Positions 52,269-64,000 of a stretch of DNA of 64,000 nucleotides are shown here, one piece after another (within the stretch, counting starts at the first letter, position 1; every line of letters starts with the position of its first letter). Below the pieces are notes generated by a model. The model ran no database searches. It saw nothing but the letters and a program-made list of their open reading frames with translations, and was not told the origin of the DNA. The position numbers and the translations under genes were made by a program. Origin of the DNA: Symsagittifera roscoffensis (Eukaryota > Xenacoelomorpha > Acoela > Convolutidae); contig NC_087069.1 in the NCBI RefSeq assembly GCF_963678635.1, positions 9,941,206-10,005,205 on the forward strand, read 5' to 3'.

Positions 52269-55200
52269 GGCTTCCCTGAAAAGAAAAGTAAAGGTACCAA
52301 TAAACACCAGCAGAACTGATATTATAGGCTGCTTTTTTTCAGCTTCTCGAAAAGTTGTTATGCCCTCATTTTTTGGATTTATTTACCTTGTCATCAAGAC
52401 ATATATTCTTGATAATAATTGTCTCTTCTCGGTTGCTACAAGTATTCAAAAACCTTAAAATAGACAATGTTACCTGTAAAATGCAAGTTATTCTGAATTT
52501 ACGATGCTTATTTTTTTAAAAACCTTATGGCTTAATATACAGCACAATATCAAATGTTTGAGAAAAGTTGTACAAGAACAGGTTCTGAAAAATAACGAGT
52601 TTTTATCCTTTTGTAACTCGAAGTGATGATATGGCTTTTACATTTCCAACAATTTTACAGTAGTGAAATTTGGAAAAACTAATGCCTCTGGGTTAAAATC
52701 TAAACAAATTTCACTCTGTACAACTCCCCATTATTTCAATGTCAATTTTGAAAAACTGAATTTTCCTGTATGTTTTTGTAATATCCCTTCGGGATTTTTC
52801 TTTATAAACTCTGTTTTAAAACAGCCTAATTTTGTAAACTGAAGACTGAACGCTGGAATGTCCATACCTTTAAAACTTGGAGTTAAACATTTTTTCTTAT
52901 ATTCTTCAGGATTTCACCGGGTGGAATTTAAGAAAACAATCCCCCATTTCAGATGTTTATCATTGAATATATTGATGACGTCGTACGCATCAGACTAGCC
53001 CATTAAACACGAAGGTATTTGGTTTGACGTCTTTTTGGTTCGATGATAATTTTTTTAAAGATTCGATTAGCATCTGTAACAGAAAAAATTCCCAGTTTAT
53101 AACTGAAGTTAATATCCTAACAATTTTAATGATATAGGAATTACACTTATATCAACCTTTAATGCTACTTCCAAAACATTGATGGCACATTAAGGAAACA
53201 AAGATGGTGCTGTAAATGCAGTGTTGAATACAACAATTGTAATTTTATGAAACTCTTATTTAACTTGGCCATACAATTCAATTTCAAAATACATTAATGG
53301 TATTTTGGTGTAACGGGGATTTTGCCTCAAATGTACATTGATGAATTATTGATGATCTTAATCATTTTACACGCGCAGTGAGTAAAACTACGTTCACTTG
53401 AAAAACTACGTTCACTCAAGAATTGAAGACTACGATGGGATCACCAAAGAGCTTGTGGTTTGGGTTGAATAACTCTCCAGAAATTTTTCTTTTGCAATGC
53501 AGCACTCTTGTTCAGTAAATGAAACATTTTTATTTTTGAGAAATAATTTTTTGTTAAAGTCAAGTCTGCTGCAGAAAAATGAGCATAGATTTGTCATTTA
53601 TTTTGTAGTCTCAAAACAATTAAAATAGGTGGGGTAATTATAGCAGGTTCTGCTGTAGTCATGATTTATCAGTCTATTTTGTATCACTGTTTCAGTGCTG
53701 AATAAAATAGTTGTTATCCATATTTCAGCCATTATTCACTAATGAAACATCAATGCAATTTGCAACAGTATTGAAAAAGGGATAAACATATCTACAGTGA
53801 CAGTGCTGCATGAACGATACATGAAGGATACAAAAAGAAACGGAAAATACACGTATCATTTTGAAATTGCAATGCAGCTTCAACCAGGGTTATTCTTCCA
53901 ATAGTTTGCGCAACTTGTGTCTATTCATTTTTCATACAACTCAATTATCGATGAAAAAGTTTCTGAATAAAGCTTTGTAGTGGGTAAAATGGAAATCGAC
54001 TGCACCTTTTGGCGCCACTTTTTAATGCACCTTTGACTTCAAAAAGCAATGAGCGCGCTAACGTCGACAAAAATGTTTACAAATGTGAGCCGGGTATAAT
54101 TTTGGTACAAAGAAATGGGTTTTTGCAGCACTTTACTCCTGTCGTCAAGACACGTGTGAAGTGCTGCAAACTACTCTCAAACCTTTGCAGTATTTCTCTG
54201 CTTCAAGTGAAGAGATACCAAATACTGCATGACCCATAATAACAAGTCAGACTAATAAAACGATTACGCTTTTTAACGGGTCTTCAGGGTACTAAGGTTG
54301 ACTTTTTAGCAGCGAAGTAATATAAAAATCATAAGCGCAAAAGATGGGGGCTGGTGGAGCTCCATATTCTTCCCTATGAGTATTTGATCTTTATCTTTGC
54401 GCTTGGAAATTAAATCGTCAAATACGTTCAGAATGACGATACCAGTTTCGTTGCTTTTTTATCTTTGTAACAAACTAGAAATTTGCTCAGAAATCAGCTG
54501 TCTGCTATTATTGCCGCTGTGCCTACTTATAGAACTGTTGAGGGCGTCATGCCAAATTATATGATCACTAAGAAGTGACAGATAGCCATGTAGTTAGTAT
54601 TGAACCGTATTTTGTGGATCCCTAGCGGTAAGATTCAAACGCAATCCTGGTTTTGTGAAACAAATCTCTTTAATGCGGTGTTGGGACTAATCGGATAGAT
54701 TGAAAAGCGCGTGATGTAAAAATCTAGCTCCTAGTACGAGCGCCATACGCTTATGGAACGCATACGGGATGATAGGTAGACTGTTTTTTCCAAATTTAAG
54801 TAGAATGGTTGAGCTGAAACAACAGAAGCGGAGGAAGCTTGAAGGCAATTTTTATAACTTAACCCACTTAATATCAACGTAGCTTCTGCCAATCAGCGAT
54901 TTCACTATTAGGAAGGGAAAAATGGCTCTTATTCACTCGAAACGTGTAAGCTTTCAGTTTTAATAAGGCGAGTAGGGGAATCAGGCAAACTGGTGTATTT
55001 CCAAAAAGACACACAGAAAAAAAAACTGACGCTGAAAAAACTTGCCATAATTTGCCTGATAATTTCAGGTGGGTTTCTTCTCACAGCAGACTCTCGCAAA
55101 ATTTTCACAATAGTTTTTTTTTAGCGGGTTCGAGTATAAAACCAATTAAAAAAACTAGTCCAGTAAATGTTTTCTATGTCCCGAGTTTACGGGGTTTTAA

Positions 55201-58200
55201 TCGTTAAAAATTCCATCAATGAAATTTTGGTGTCGAGAAAAAGTATCTAGTTGCTTGTCTAAGTGCGATTTTAATAGTTTTCAGTTCAAAAGAATTGACC
55301 GCAATTTATGGGTACAGACAAAAATTACCGGATGCTAGCTCGCGTTGAGTCGGGTAAAAAATGAACATGTTGTCACTCAAAATTGTCAAACTTTCTGCCA
55401 ACTGCAGAGCTGCAAATTCTGCCGACGGTACACTTTCCGACGAGTGGGTACTCTCGGCCCACTGTAAAATCTCGGCCCACTGTAAAATCTCGGCCCACGG
55501 CCCACTACTCCCGCACACTGTTCGCTTAGACTACAGGAAAAACTCGGCCGAGTTTCGGCACACTTCTCAATTTCGGCTAAATGAGTGTGATGTCGTGAAG
55601 TCCCTTAGTCGCGAAAATAAAGACTTCAATGTCCCTTTGGTTCATTGTGGGATGCCAAAACTTCACTAGGAAAACATTGTTAGGACAGTTAAGCAAAAAG
55701 TTTTTGTTGCTCAAGTTATCAACTTCAACTTGAAATTGAACAATTATACAACTTCAGAAAAAGAACACCAGAGTTACACAGCTGTTTTTTCTCTAATAAT
55801 TAGTTTTTTATCCTGCTATTTCATTTTTTTGAAGCTAATTTTCAGAAAACAAAAAAGCAAGTTTTTCATCTTCAAACGTTTAAACTTAAATAAAACATCA
55901 CTTTCTTAATCAACTTTCAAACAATTTTCAAACTCGATGGAAAACAGTAGAAAAACCATGACTTATGGCATAAATTTCCAATTAATTGTTTAGAAATTAG
56001 TCAGCTCATCAGGTTATACTAACCAATTTCAAAAAATGGTTGAAATATAGGTGTATCAAAAAACTGCCATTCTTGCTGTCACTCCAGTAGACTAAAGGTT
56101 TTCGCATCGTTTTCTTTTAAAAAACTTCCCGACTATTTGAACACGATCGTTGCTTAAGTTGATTTTACCATATTTTTTTTTCGAAAAAAAAACGTAACTG
56201 AAAAATCTTAATGTCAAAACAATTTTACATTACAGGGTTTTTTACGGGAAGTTCGCCCAACTCTTAGTTATTTCGACAAATTTTGATGATTTTTCTAAAG
56301 TGTTGCTGTAAATAAATCAATTATACCAAACTATCTCACTAAGTGTTATGAAGAGTTTCAAAAAATTGTCTCTGAAGCATGTCAGTCGTTTTTAGAGATT
56401 GTTCAGCACACGTTTGACTGCGTTTCAACAATCAAAATCGAGCTTTACTGATTAAGGATGTTTCATCAATTTGGATATCAACCAATTGGAACCGAGTTTT
56501 GCTGACAGATGACTGTTAAGCGTTTTGCTATCAACCAGTTTGAATTGAACTTTTCTTCCAAGAAAGTTCTAATCAATTTTGATATTAAGCAATCAGAATA
56601 AAGTACTCACGGAGTTGAGCTTTCGTTCAAGGAAAAGAACATTCTTTCGAAAGAAAATTATATCGAGCATTCTTTACAAAGAAACTTTATTCATATTGAT
56701 TTTAACCAATTAAATTGAAGATATGATGAAAATCACAGATATGATTTGTCAACACTCTCAGATCAATGCAACTTTGTTTTATTCCGAGAATACCTGGATC
56801 ACTAATTTTTCGAGCATAACTACTGAACACCTTCTATACATAGTAAAAAAACTTTGAATCAATTTTTTTTCTGATAAATCCTATTTCTGACCATTGAAAC
56901 AAATTGCCAAGGTATACACAATGGTCAATTTCTTTTTGATATACTTTTTGATATAAGTTTTTAATTATTGACACTTAATTGAAACATTTTCTAATACATT
57001 GTATTTTCGTATCCGAATCCAATTAAGAACAGTGATCGAACTGATTTGTTTATCTTCATTGCTTTTATCGGTCTTTCCATTGATTTGATATTTACTGCTG
57101 ATTGACGATCAATTTGAGTCAGTTCTTCTAAGCAAAATCAATGTGTGTAAGTCTGGTAGTAGTATTCGTTTTTGTGAACTCTTCTCTTTCTTTTTAATCA
57201 AAATGTTGCATTACTGGTGCTCTTATACCACAAAAAAATCTCAGTCAACATCATCACTCTAATTTTTTTTCTATATTTTTTAATGAGCTTTAAAACCTAA
57301 CAGAAGTTCATCTCAGACATTGTAAATGCTTTTGATTGAAACAAATTTGGGTACTAAATTCAAATTTTGAATACAATCATTGTTAAGGAAAATATTCTAT
57401 CCTATATTTAATTCATGAAAAAAATGGTTTGACATATTGTAAGATTCAAAAAAAGATAACATTTTAACCAGGGGTTAACCAGGTTTGCTTTTTTTGCAGT
57501 TTTTTTTTTAAATTCATAGTAGTTAAAATCATTTTTTGGTTCCTAACATCATCGAAATAAGACAAAAAAACCTGGTATGGAAAAAATTGCAATTTTTGCA
57601 ATATCTTTTAGCAAATGTTGGATCTAATTATTAGCTCAAAAGTTTCGATTTGATTGCAGTTTTTAACACAAATTTGTAATGTAAAAACCCAGACCTAACT
57701 ATAAAAAACAAAAAGTTTCGACCGAAGATCAAAATGAACGCAAAACAAAAATGAGACTGCCTAGCACCTCAACATTTTTTGAAGATTACAATTTTCAATC
57801 AACTTGGGACAATTTTTTGATTTCTTTTTTTGAAATTTTCTGCTGACGAGTTGCTTCCTAGCTTTATTTGAAGTGAAGAGACATATTTGACGTACCGTGG
57901 CTTTTTGTCATTGTACTCTTTGATTGCGAGATTGACTCGCCTTCTAATGTAGGACGCTGTATCGTATACTGGGAAGATTACTTCTTTATGCAAGATTACT
58001 TGTAATTTAACTCGAAAAATTGCTAATTGCTTTTTTGGTTAATTATCACTGTAACATTTTTAGAACTAACCAATCATGATCCATTACTTAAACTTATAAC
58101 AGTTTGTAAAGCTGAAATTATTTATAGGTTCAGCCAATGAAAAAATAATTTAACTTAGAAAGCAGTTGCTCTTCCTCTCCTCTAACCGTGCAAGAAAACC

Positions 58201-58993
58201 AGTATATACCAGATCTATTGAGACTGGGAAATGTAAGAGTAAGATTAGGATCGGTATAAGACTCAGAAGTTGCACAATGTATTCGGCAGAAAATAAGATA
58301 GCGAGACGAGCAAACGGTGTACTATTTCCAAAATTGCTCTATGAGAAGGCCACCTTGGACCTAAAATCAACTGGTGCGACCAAGCGAGTCTCGAGCAGAC
58401 CAATACCAACTTAGATTTAGAAAAACGACGACGACTGCTAACTTTCAAAACTAATTGTACAGTAAATTTTCTGGAAATACTATATAAACTGTCATAAGTA
58501 GAGCCATAAAATTAATGTAATATGACATATTCTCAAGGTAGCAACATAATAAATATTATATATAATTAACCTGTCGACGAATAAAACTATATCTGACAAA
58601 TATCTATCAAAACATTAAATCTGCCCTAATTTTATCAACTTTTTTCTTTTAAAAGATAACTTCTATAATATTTTCAAAAATACAAAAAGTTTGGTTAATT
58701 GATTAATTTTTACAAAGAATTGATGACTTTTTGCTTACCGGAGATCAATTTTGTCATTTTTTTCACCTGAACTATTCAAAAAAGACAAGTCAGTAGTTTA
58801 GTTGCAACACAAGGTTATCAATAATTTTCAACTATTTCGAAACGTTTATTTTGAATAATTTTTGAATTTTTTATTGAATTATTTCAAAACTTAGTTTAAC
58901 AAGGCTTATCATTGCTAATAAATGTTAATTCCTAAATTGATTATTTTAATCAGATCATTAAACTTCTTTTGGATCTTAGCAATTATGATCCTA
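52269..58993. other. AT-rich DNA without supported genes
   Basis: No convincing gene. A more complex patch at 58170-58420, open for 82 codons on the plus strand, looks less AT-rich than its surroundings and could be an exon or element remnant, but no family is recognised. Short tandem repeats occur at 53384-53420 and 55451-55499. Confidence 0.45.
55451..55499. repeat. Short tandem repeat (CTCGGCCCACTGTAAAAT)
   Basis: The 18-bp unit CTCGGCCCACTGTAAAAT occurs twice in full, followed by a third partial copy. It is locally GC-rich in AT-rich DNA. Confidence 0.9.
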
Positions 58994-59036
58994 AGTAGTA
59001 TGCATATAGTGCGTTAGCATCGGGAGGGGGTTGTCA

Positions 59037-59159
59037 TACATGGATGACCATTAGGTATAGATCATAATGGTCACCATGTATTAAATGATCAGCAATGGTC
59101 ACCATGTAATAATCCTAATTGTCACCATGTATAATTTTATACCTAAAAGTCCTCATGTA
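59037..59159. repeat. Spaced ATGGTCACCATGTA repeats near the Polinton 2 end
   Basis: Two exact copies of ATGGTCACCATGTA and several variants lie at 22-35 bp spacing. Outer parts 59037-59059 and 59137-59159 form an imperfect inverted repeat (TACATG...TAGGTATA). It probably belongs to the terminal repeat. Confidence 0.75.
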
Positions 59160-59541
59160 AAACTTCGGTGTATAATTGAGTATTCCCACTGAACGTTGTG
59201 GTTACATGTTTGGTGTGGGAAAGGATTTGCCAAATCTTTTTTCTGAAACCAGCTGGAGTGTTTAACTGCGCTATAGACTGTTAGCTCAATTCTTCTTAAA
59301 ACTTTGATTCAAACTCAAATTACATACAAATACATACAAAAGTATGCTAAAGACACTATCGCTTAAATGAAATTGTTTATATCCCAGATTAACTGAGTTT
59401 CAAAGTTGAACAAAATCTCGCACTTAAATACACACTAAACACGGAAAAGCGGTAGGTCAAATTTTATGTACAGACAATTCTCATATTAAATAACTGAATT
59501 TTATTTACTATACAAAAGTTAATGTGATGTTTTTTTGTGTT
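59160..59541. other. Intergenic DNA between Polinton 2 end and polB
   Basis: AT-rich, no gene seen. Comparable in position to 563-920 of Polinton 1. Confidence 0.4.
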
Positions 59542-60275
59542 TTAATCTATTCGTCGATTTTTTGACCGTGGTTCTTCTACTTCAACTGCTTCATAATCGA
59601 AAAACGAATCGTTGAAGAAAGACGACTCGTCCTCTTCGGAAGTATTGGCCTCCAGATCCGCGATATCCCCGCTATCAATATCACTGTCGTTGGTTTCTGC
59701 TGCCCGAATCAGACCGGGGTCTGGAGTTTGCCAACTGCTATTGACCTGGTCCATCAGTTGTCGAAGCGAGCGATGTGGTTGTGTGTTCTCAACAGCAAAA
59801 CTATCCTCAGAGTATTCATCATCAATTTCCGGATGGTCCCAATTAACGTTTTGAGTGTTAGCGAATTGTTCAGACACCCCATCTAGGAAATCTTCACAAT
59901 CCCACGACACTGACTCTTGACGATCTTCAAAAAATGGCATCCATTTTTCCACATCGTCATTGTCAGTTGGGTCAGAATTAACAGCGGCTGTGTTGTCATC
60001 ACTATCATCAATGCCAATCACAGTTTGACCCACGATGTTTTTGTGACCGTAGGGAAGAGTCTGCTGACCATCATTGAGGATGTAGCGTTTGTCATCAAAA
60101 GCTGATAACGATGTTTTCGTCGAAGTCACTGTTTGCAGATTGTGTGACTCGGATGCGATTCGACTGTTTTCACTTTTGAATAACGAGCCAGAGGTCAAGG
60201 TGTCTCGATATCGCTGATGACTCAACATCTTCTGAGCAGCTTTCGATACACCCTTCGCCGATAATTTTCTGCAGT
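59542..60275 (-). pseudogene. polB: polB of Polinton 2, C-terminal exon
   Basis: Starts after acceptor TATTTATAG at 60276. The block RKLSAKGVSKAAQKML ... TSLSAFDDKRYILNDGQQTLPYGHK is the conserved Polinton polymerase C-terminus. A 150-residue acidic tail follows (many D/E; DNDDVEKWMPFFEDRQ, DIADLEANTSEEDES) and ends in basic SKNRRID. The tail is longer than in Polinton 1 and differs in sequence. The exon is open, but upstream exons are broken. Confidence 0.82.
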
Positions 60276-61035
60276 CTATAAATATAATTATATGATTACT
60301 AATCAATTTTTTGATGATCACTAATGGGTGGTGGTAAAAAAAACCAAAAGCAATCTGTGATTTTGTGTTTTTTTAGGAGCTACATCATGTTAACTTGAAG
60401 GCCAGGTGCAACAAAAAAAATGACCAGGTGTGACCTTAAAAATTAGTCATCATTAAAAAAAATCAACTATCGACCAACACAAAAAAAAATCCCCGACAAA
60501 AAAATTTTTTTTAAAAATTTTTTTGCAAAAAAAACACTTTTTCGCCCGAAAATTTTTTCGAACAAAAAAAAATTTTTTTTCCAAAAAAAAAAAAAAAAAT
60601 TTCGCCCACAAAAAAAAATCGCCCACAAAAAAAAAAAATTCGCCCACAAAAAAAAATCGCCCACAAAAAAAAAAAATTTTCAAAAAAATTATACTTTTTT
60701 CGCCTAAAAAGTTTTTTCCAATTTTTTTTCTAAACAAAAAAAATTTTCGCCCGAAAATTTTTTCGAACAAAAAAAAATTTTTTTTTCCAAGAAAAAAAAA
60801 TCGCCCACAAGAAAAAAAAAACGCCCACAAAAAAAAATCGCACACAAAAAAAATAAAAATTTTTCAAAAAAAAATATACTTCTTCGCCTAAGAAGTTTTT
60901 TCCAATTATTTTTTTTTGATAAAATTACTTTTTTTCGCCCACAAATAAAAATTGCCTTCCGAAAAAAAAATTCCACAAAAAATCAAAATTTTTTGAAATT
61001 CGTGCTCACAAATAAGTCAAATAGAAATTAATTAC
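60276..61035 (-). repeat. polB intron filled with low-complexity sequence (Polinton 2)
   Basis: A 760-bp intron with donor AGAG|GTAATT at 61035 and acceptor TTTATAG at 60276. About 60460-60990 is runs of A and T broken by short TTCGCCC, CGCCCAC and CCGAAAA words. The intron position matches the last polB intron of Polinton 1. Long frames through it are compositional artefacts. Confidence 0.8.
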
Positions 61036-62152
61036 CTCTGGACAAAATGGAATAAAGCTTGGGTTTGAGGAATATAAACTCGGTTATAATGTCTCCTGGA
61101 AACTCGTCCTTGAATTTTAAAACAACCATTTTGTTTTTTGGGTCGTAGAGAGGGTGATTCTTCGGGTAATTTGACAAGTCAAGTTCATTCAAAATGTTCC
61201 TTTTTTCGGAAATTTTGCGGTATAAATTTTCACTTTTGATTTGGTACAGGAGACTGTCTGTATCAGAATACAGTAGTTGACATTCAAAATTTAGTTTCAT
61301 TATATCGTAATGAAATTTATACCTGTGAAACTTTGCTAGCTCAAGAACACTAGCTCCCACAATTGTTGGGACATCTCAATAGATTTTTGTTGGATTCGAA
61401 GTGAACGCTGCCAAGTTTTCTCCAAAGATTTTGTAGGATTTAAATTCGAATGCACTAATTTCTCGCAAAGCGGCATGATAATCTCTAACTATCCGAACAA
61501 GCATCCGTTTGCGCTTCGACTCGCATGTTTTCCCATAAGCACAATTGTTCAGTAGTTTGTACAGGTCCTCCTCAAATTTATTTCTAGCTTGTTGTCGTTT
61601 AGTCGTGTTCAGTGTGATGTATGGTTCTAACCATGCTTCTTGTTCAAACTTCAGCACACGGTGCCTTTTTTTAACTTTAAGTCCCAACCTAACAAACAAT
61701 TGCAGTAGTTTGTAATGAATTGTATAGTTTGACTTGTCATGCAGCGTCTGCAGTAACTTTTTGGTCTTTCCAATTGAACGTCTAGCAATGTCTTGATTTT
61801 TCATCTGCTCGAGTAAATTTGTTTGGTAGGGACTCAACCAATCCTGGGGTACACTTTCTTTAGTAGGAGCGAAAGGGTAATGTTGATGATCGTCATGCAG
61901 TTCTTCTGGGTACTCGAGATCAACTTCCAATATAAATCCAATAAAAGAGTCTTCAGTCAAGTCGAGGATTTGGTTCACAATCGCCTCGTCTTCTATATGC
62001 TCTATTAACTCAAAGTTACGCACCGGTAACTTCTCCGTTTGCATGACGCCGCCATAGAGGTTATTTGCATCGATCATAAACCCGTAGGTGCTAGGTTGAT
62101 CTGGGTTAAAGTCGGGGCATTCTTTGTTGTTGGCTTTGAAAAACAGTACCAC
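61028..62152 (-). pseudogene. polB: polB of Polinton 2, palm region
   Basis: Two frames. The first (61376-62152) has motif A FMIDANNLYGG, LHDKSNYTIHYKLLQ and motif B RNKFEEDLYKLLNNCAYGKT. The second (61028-61360) has motif C LLYSDTDSLLY and NYPKNHPLYDPKN, and ends KPKLYSIL at the intron donor. A break lies at 61360-61376, and another at about 62106-62152 to the upstream piece. Catalytic aspartates are all present. Clearly family B protein-primed polymerase. Confidence 0.86.
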
Positions 62153-62607
62153 CTCGCATCATATTCTCGACCAATTCGAGATGCCTGCGGTCTGATAAAA
62201 GCTGAACATTCGAGTCTTTGCAGATACGTTTGAAGGCGTCTCCAGCTAAGTTTGAAGCACTAAAATGCTGGGCACAGTCCAGGCCATTATTTTGGTGACT
62301 AATTTGTCGAAATTCTTCAAAGACGCAAGCAAGAAGGAGTGTATCACTTGAGATACAAGTTGTGATAATCCTCCAAGTTTTGACATTTGAACACTCTAAA
62401 AACTTTTCTTGCATGTTCCAGATCTGCTTGTGAAACTGCAACTTTTCCTCCATTCAAAACATTGGACCAGTTTTGCAAAGGAAGCAGTTCTTTTTCTGCA
62501 AATTTTTCTCTTTTGGTCATGTATGAATAAGGGTAGAAACCTTTTTGTCGTATCAGACACCGTTGCTCCTCCATCTTGCTCGCAAAATACTTTTTCAAAA
62601 TTGACAT
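62106..62607 (-). pseudogene. polB: polB of Polinton 2, middle region
   Basis: Two overlapping frames, 62344-62607 and 62106-62453, match in order the stretch of Polinton 1 polB around FEKLGHSPEKVSML to the motif A lead-in. Visible are LIRQKGFYPYSYM, KELLPLQNWSN, ARKVFRVFKCQNLEDYHNLYL, DTLLLACVFEEFR and GLDCAQHFSASNLAGDAF. Breaks lie near 62350-62450 and 62600. Confidence 0.8.
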
Positions 62608-64000
62608 TTTTCCGCTGGTAGATTATCAGCCAATTTTTGCAGGGAAGAATTCAAAAACTTGCATGAATCAATGAATCTGAGGTATTCAAAAACTTTTTGA
62701 TCAGATCCGTTCTTCTTTTTTATAGTTTTAATTAGGACTCCAATGCTTAGCGAGATATATTTTTCGTCGGTGCTAGGTATAGCACTCATTGTACTTGTTG
62801 GCTCGCATTCATGCAATGCAAGACAAATGTGGTGAAGGTCATAGTTCTGGATGTTATGTCCAATGACTGGGGTGAAATTTACAGTTCGTCTTGCGAGGTT
62901 GCATTTTTCATGTGCCCATCCCAGAAATTTTCCAGAAAAATGGCAATGGTCAAGACATTTTTCGTGCTCATTGGTAAAATGTATACAGCAAATATAACAT
63001 GTTGATGTTTTTTCTTTGTTGAACGATTCTTGACCTCCAAGGAAATGAGGAAACCGTCGCTTTTGATCATATATCTCTCTCGCTAATTGATGCAACTGGT
63101 TGAGATACTTTTTCATGCATTGATCAGAGCTGTCATAGTCAAAGAAGTAGGGTTGTGAATTTCCGTGTTCAATTACAGCCAATGAATACCCACAAGCTTC
63201 GTGTTTTTGTACAACTCGGGTAGATGATCTCGATGGACTATGAGGACAAGAATGTACAGCTTTCAGAAATGATTCAAAATCAAAATAAATCACAAGTGGT
63301 ACAAACCACAAGGCCTGGAGGTTTTTGAATTCGTATCTGTTGGTACCTTTTTCTGCTGAAGGCATGACTACTAGAGCAGGTTCATGATCCTTACAACCCT
63401 GGATGTGTTGCTCGTGAGTTTCATCACTCCAACTAATGTGAAAGCAGTTTCTACATAAACGTGCAATTGGGCGATACTTACACCCTTTGATTTCGCAGAC
63501 AATTTTTAACAAATCGACTATAAGTACATAGTGATGCTCTGCAGGCTCATACAAGAGAAGCAGGTCCATGTCAAATGTTTCAGTTTGGGTGCTGTTATCT
63601 TGGTTTGGTCGTTTCGATATAAACATAGGCAACAAATCGCCCTTGTGATACTGGAACACATTTACCCGCACATCGTTAAGTTGTTCAAGTTTTCCAATTG
63701 AAGCGAAACTCATGGGTGAATCAAAATTACCTTGGGCTTTGTGTGAACTTTCAGCAGTGTATGTATCAGGTTGTGTCCGCGCAGCTGCTGGGTTCATTTT
63801 TTGTTGATCAGTTAGAAGTAGGTCAACACAATGCTTTAGACTATAAGCAGCGGTAAAGCAAAGTTCGAAGCAATTATTACCTTCGTGATTTCTAATGTTT
63901 ATCAAACTCTGGGACATTCGAATTCGATAAGGCAAGTCAATATAAGATGACCCACGGATTGGTGAAAACTTTGCAAGTTTAACAAAAACTTGAATTACGT
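62595..64000 (-). pseudogene. polB: polB of Polinton 2, N-terminal and exonuclease region (runs off window)
   Basis: The frame is open to the window edge, so the true start lies beyond 64000; the methionine at 63935 is internal. Features in order: FSPIRGSSYIDLP and ELCFTAAYSL (Polinton N-terminal block), Exo I YFDFES, the zinc/HNH-like insert CYIC...CLDHCH...GWAHEKCN, Exo II GHNIQNYDLHH, and EYLRFIDSCKF near the 3' end. Unlike copy A of Polinton 1, the exonuclease motifs are intact. No C2H2 fingers are visible in the part present. Confidence 0.85.

Larger units (their letters stand above)
58994..64000 (-). mobile_element. Polinton/Maverick 2, left end (continues beyond window)
   Basis: AGTAGTATGCATATAGTGCG at 58994 resembles the AGTAGTATTGTATCG end of Polinton 1. 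About 550 bp further in lies a polB gene on the minus strand with its C-terminus toward the end, the same layout as Polinton 1. The preceding six bases are ATCCTA, the predicted target-site duplication. The other end is outside the window. The polymerase is clearly divergent from that of Polinton 1, so this is a different lineage. Confidence 0.7.

Noticed and set aside
52045-52458. Frames through the gap
   Set aside because: Made of undetermined bases.
57799-57993. 64-codon minus-strand frame
   Set aside because: Short, no recognised family and no splice or promoter context.
60453-60976. Phenylalanine- or lysine-rich frames on both strands
   Set aside because: Products of the A/T homopolymer runs in the polB intron, not genes.

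Overview
The window reads as AT-rich nuclear DNA from an invertebrate animal. It has spliced genes on self-synthesising DNA transposons, a Ty3/gypsy-type retroelement, long AT-rich non-coding DNA and one 200-N assembly gap. I cannot name the species. There are no bacterial operons, rRNA, tRNA or CRISPR arrays.

Region 1 (322-46343) is a Polinton/Maverick (adintovirus-like) element. It has terminal inverted repeats starting AGTAGT and a perfect 6-bp target-site duplication, CCTGTT, at 316-321 and 46344-46349. Leftward from the right end it carries two orphan ORFs, a DxE exonuclease-like protein, a PC4-like reading frame, a small membrane protein, the packaging ATPase, two small conserved proteins, a retroviral-type integrase, the minor capsid (penton) protein, a basic virion-type protein, the major capsid protein and an adenain-like cysteine protease. 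These are followed by a small plus-strand block that includes a second PC4-like protein, then an orphan ORF with a nuclear localisation signal, and protein-primed DNA polymerase B (polB) next to the left end. Subtracting later insertions leaves about 17.6 kb, a normal Polinton length. Several genes are broken by single frame shifts.

Region 2 (10265-34465) is a 24.2-kb LTR retrotransposon nested inside that Polinton, on the minus strand, with 926-bp LTRs. It has a 3-kb leader full of an AATCCGGAGGGGTC-type motif. A Gag-Pol reading region follows (two CCHC knuckles, remnant protease, RT, RNase H, integrase) and ends in a macro-domain-like segment. After pol comes a second reading region of about 9 kb, containing a coiled coil, an SGNH/GDSL hydrolase domain, a second SGNH-like region and long unrecognised helical segments. 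Frame shifts and in-frame stops interrupt both regions.

Region 3 is a tandem duplication (3713-7476 and 7477-11718) that copied the 5' half of polB, its upstream DNA, one LTR and 528 bp of retroelement interior. It therefore happened after the retroelement inserted. One copy later lost the polB start and two zinc fingers through a deletion between ACTTTTG repeats.

Region 4 (46350-58993) is AT-rich DNA in which I see no convincing gene, only short tandem arrays and the gap. Region 5 (58994-64000) is the left end of a second, divergent Polinton. It has the same layout (AGTAGTA end, then polB on the minus strand) and continues past the window. Its polB is broken in several places, and one intron is filled with A/T-rich CGCCCAC low-complexity sequence.
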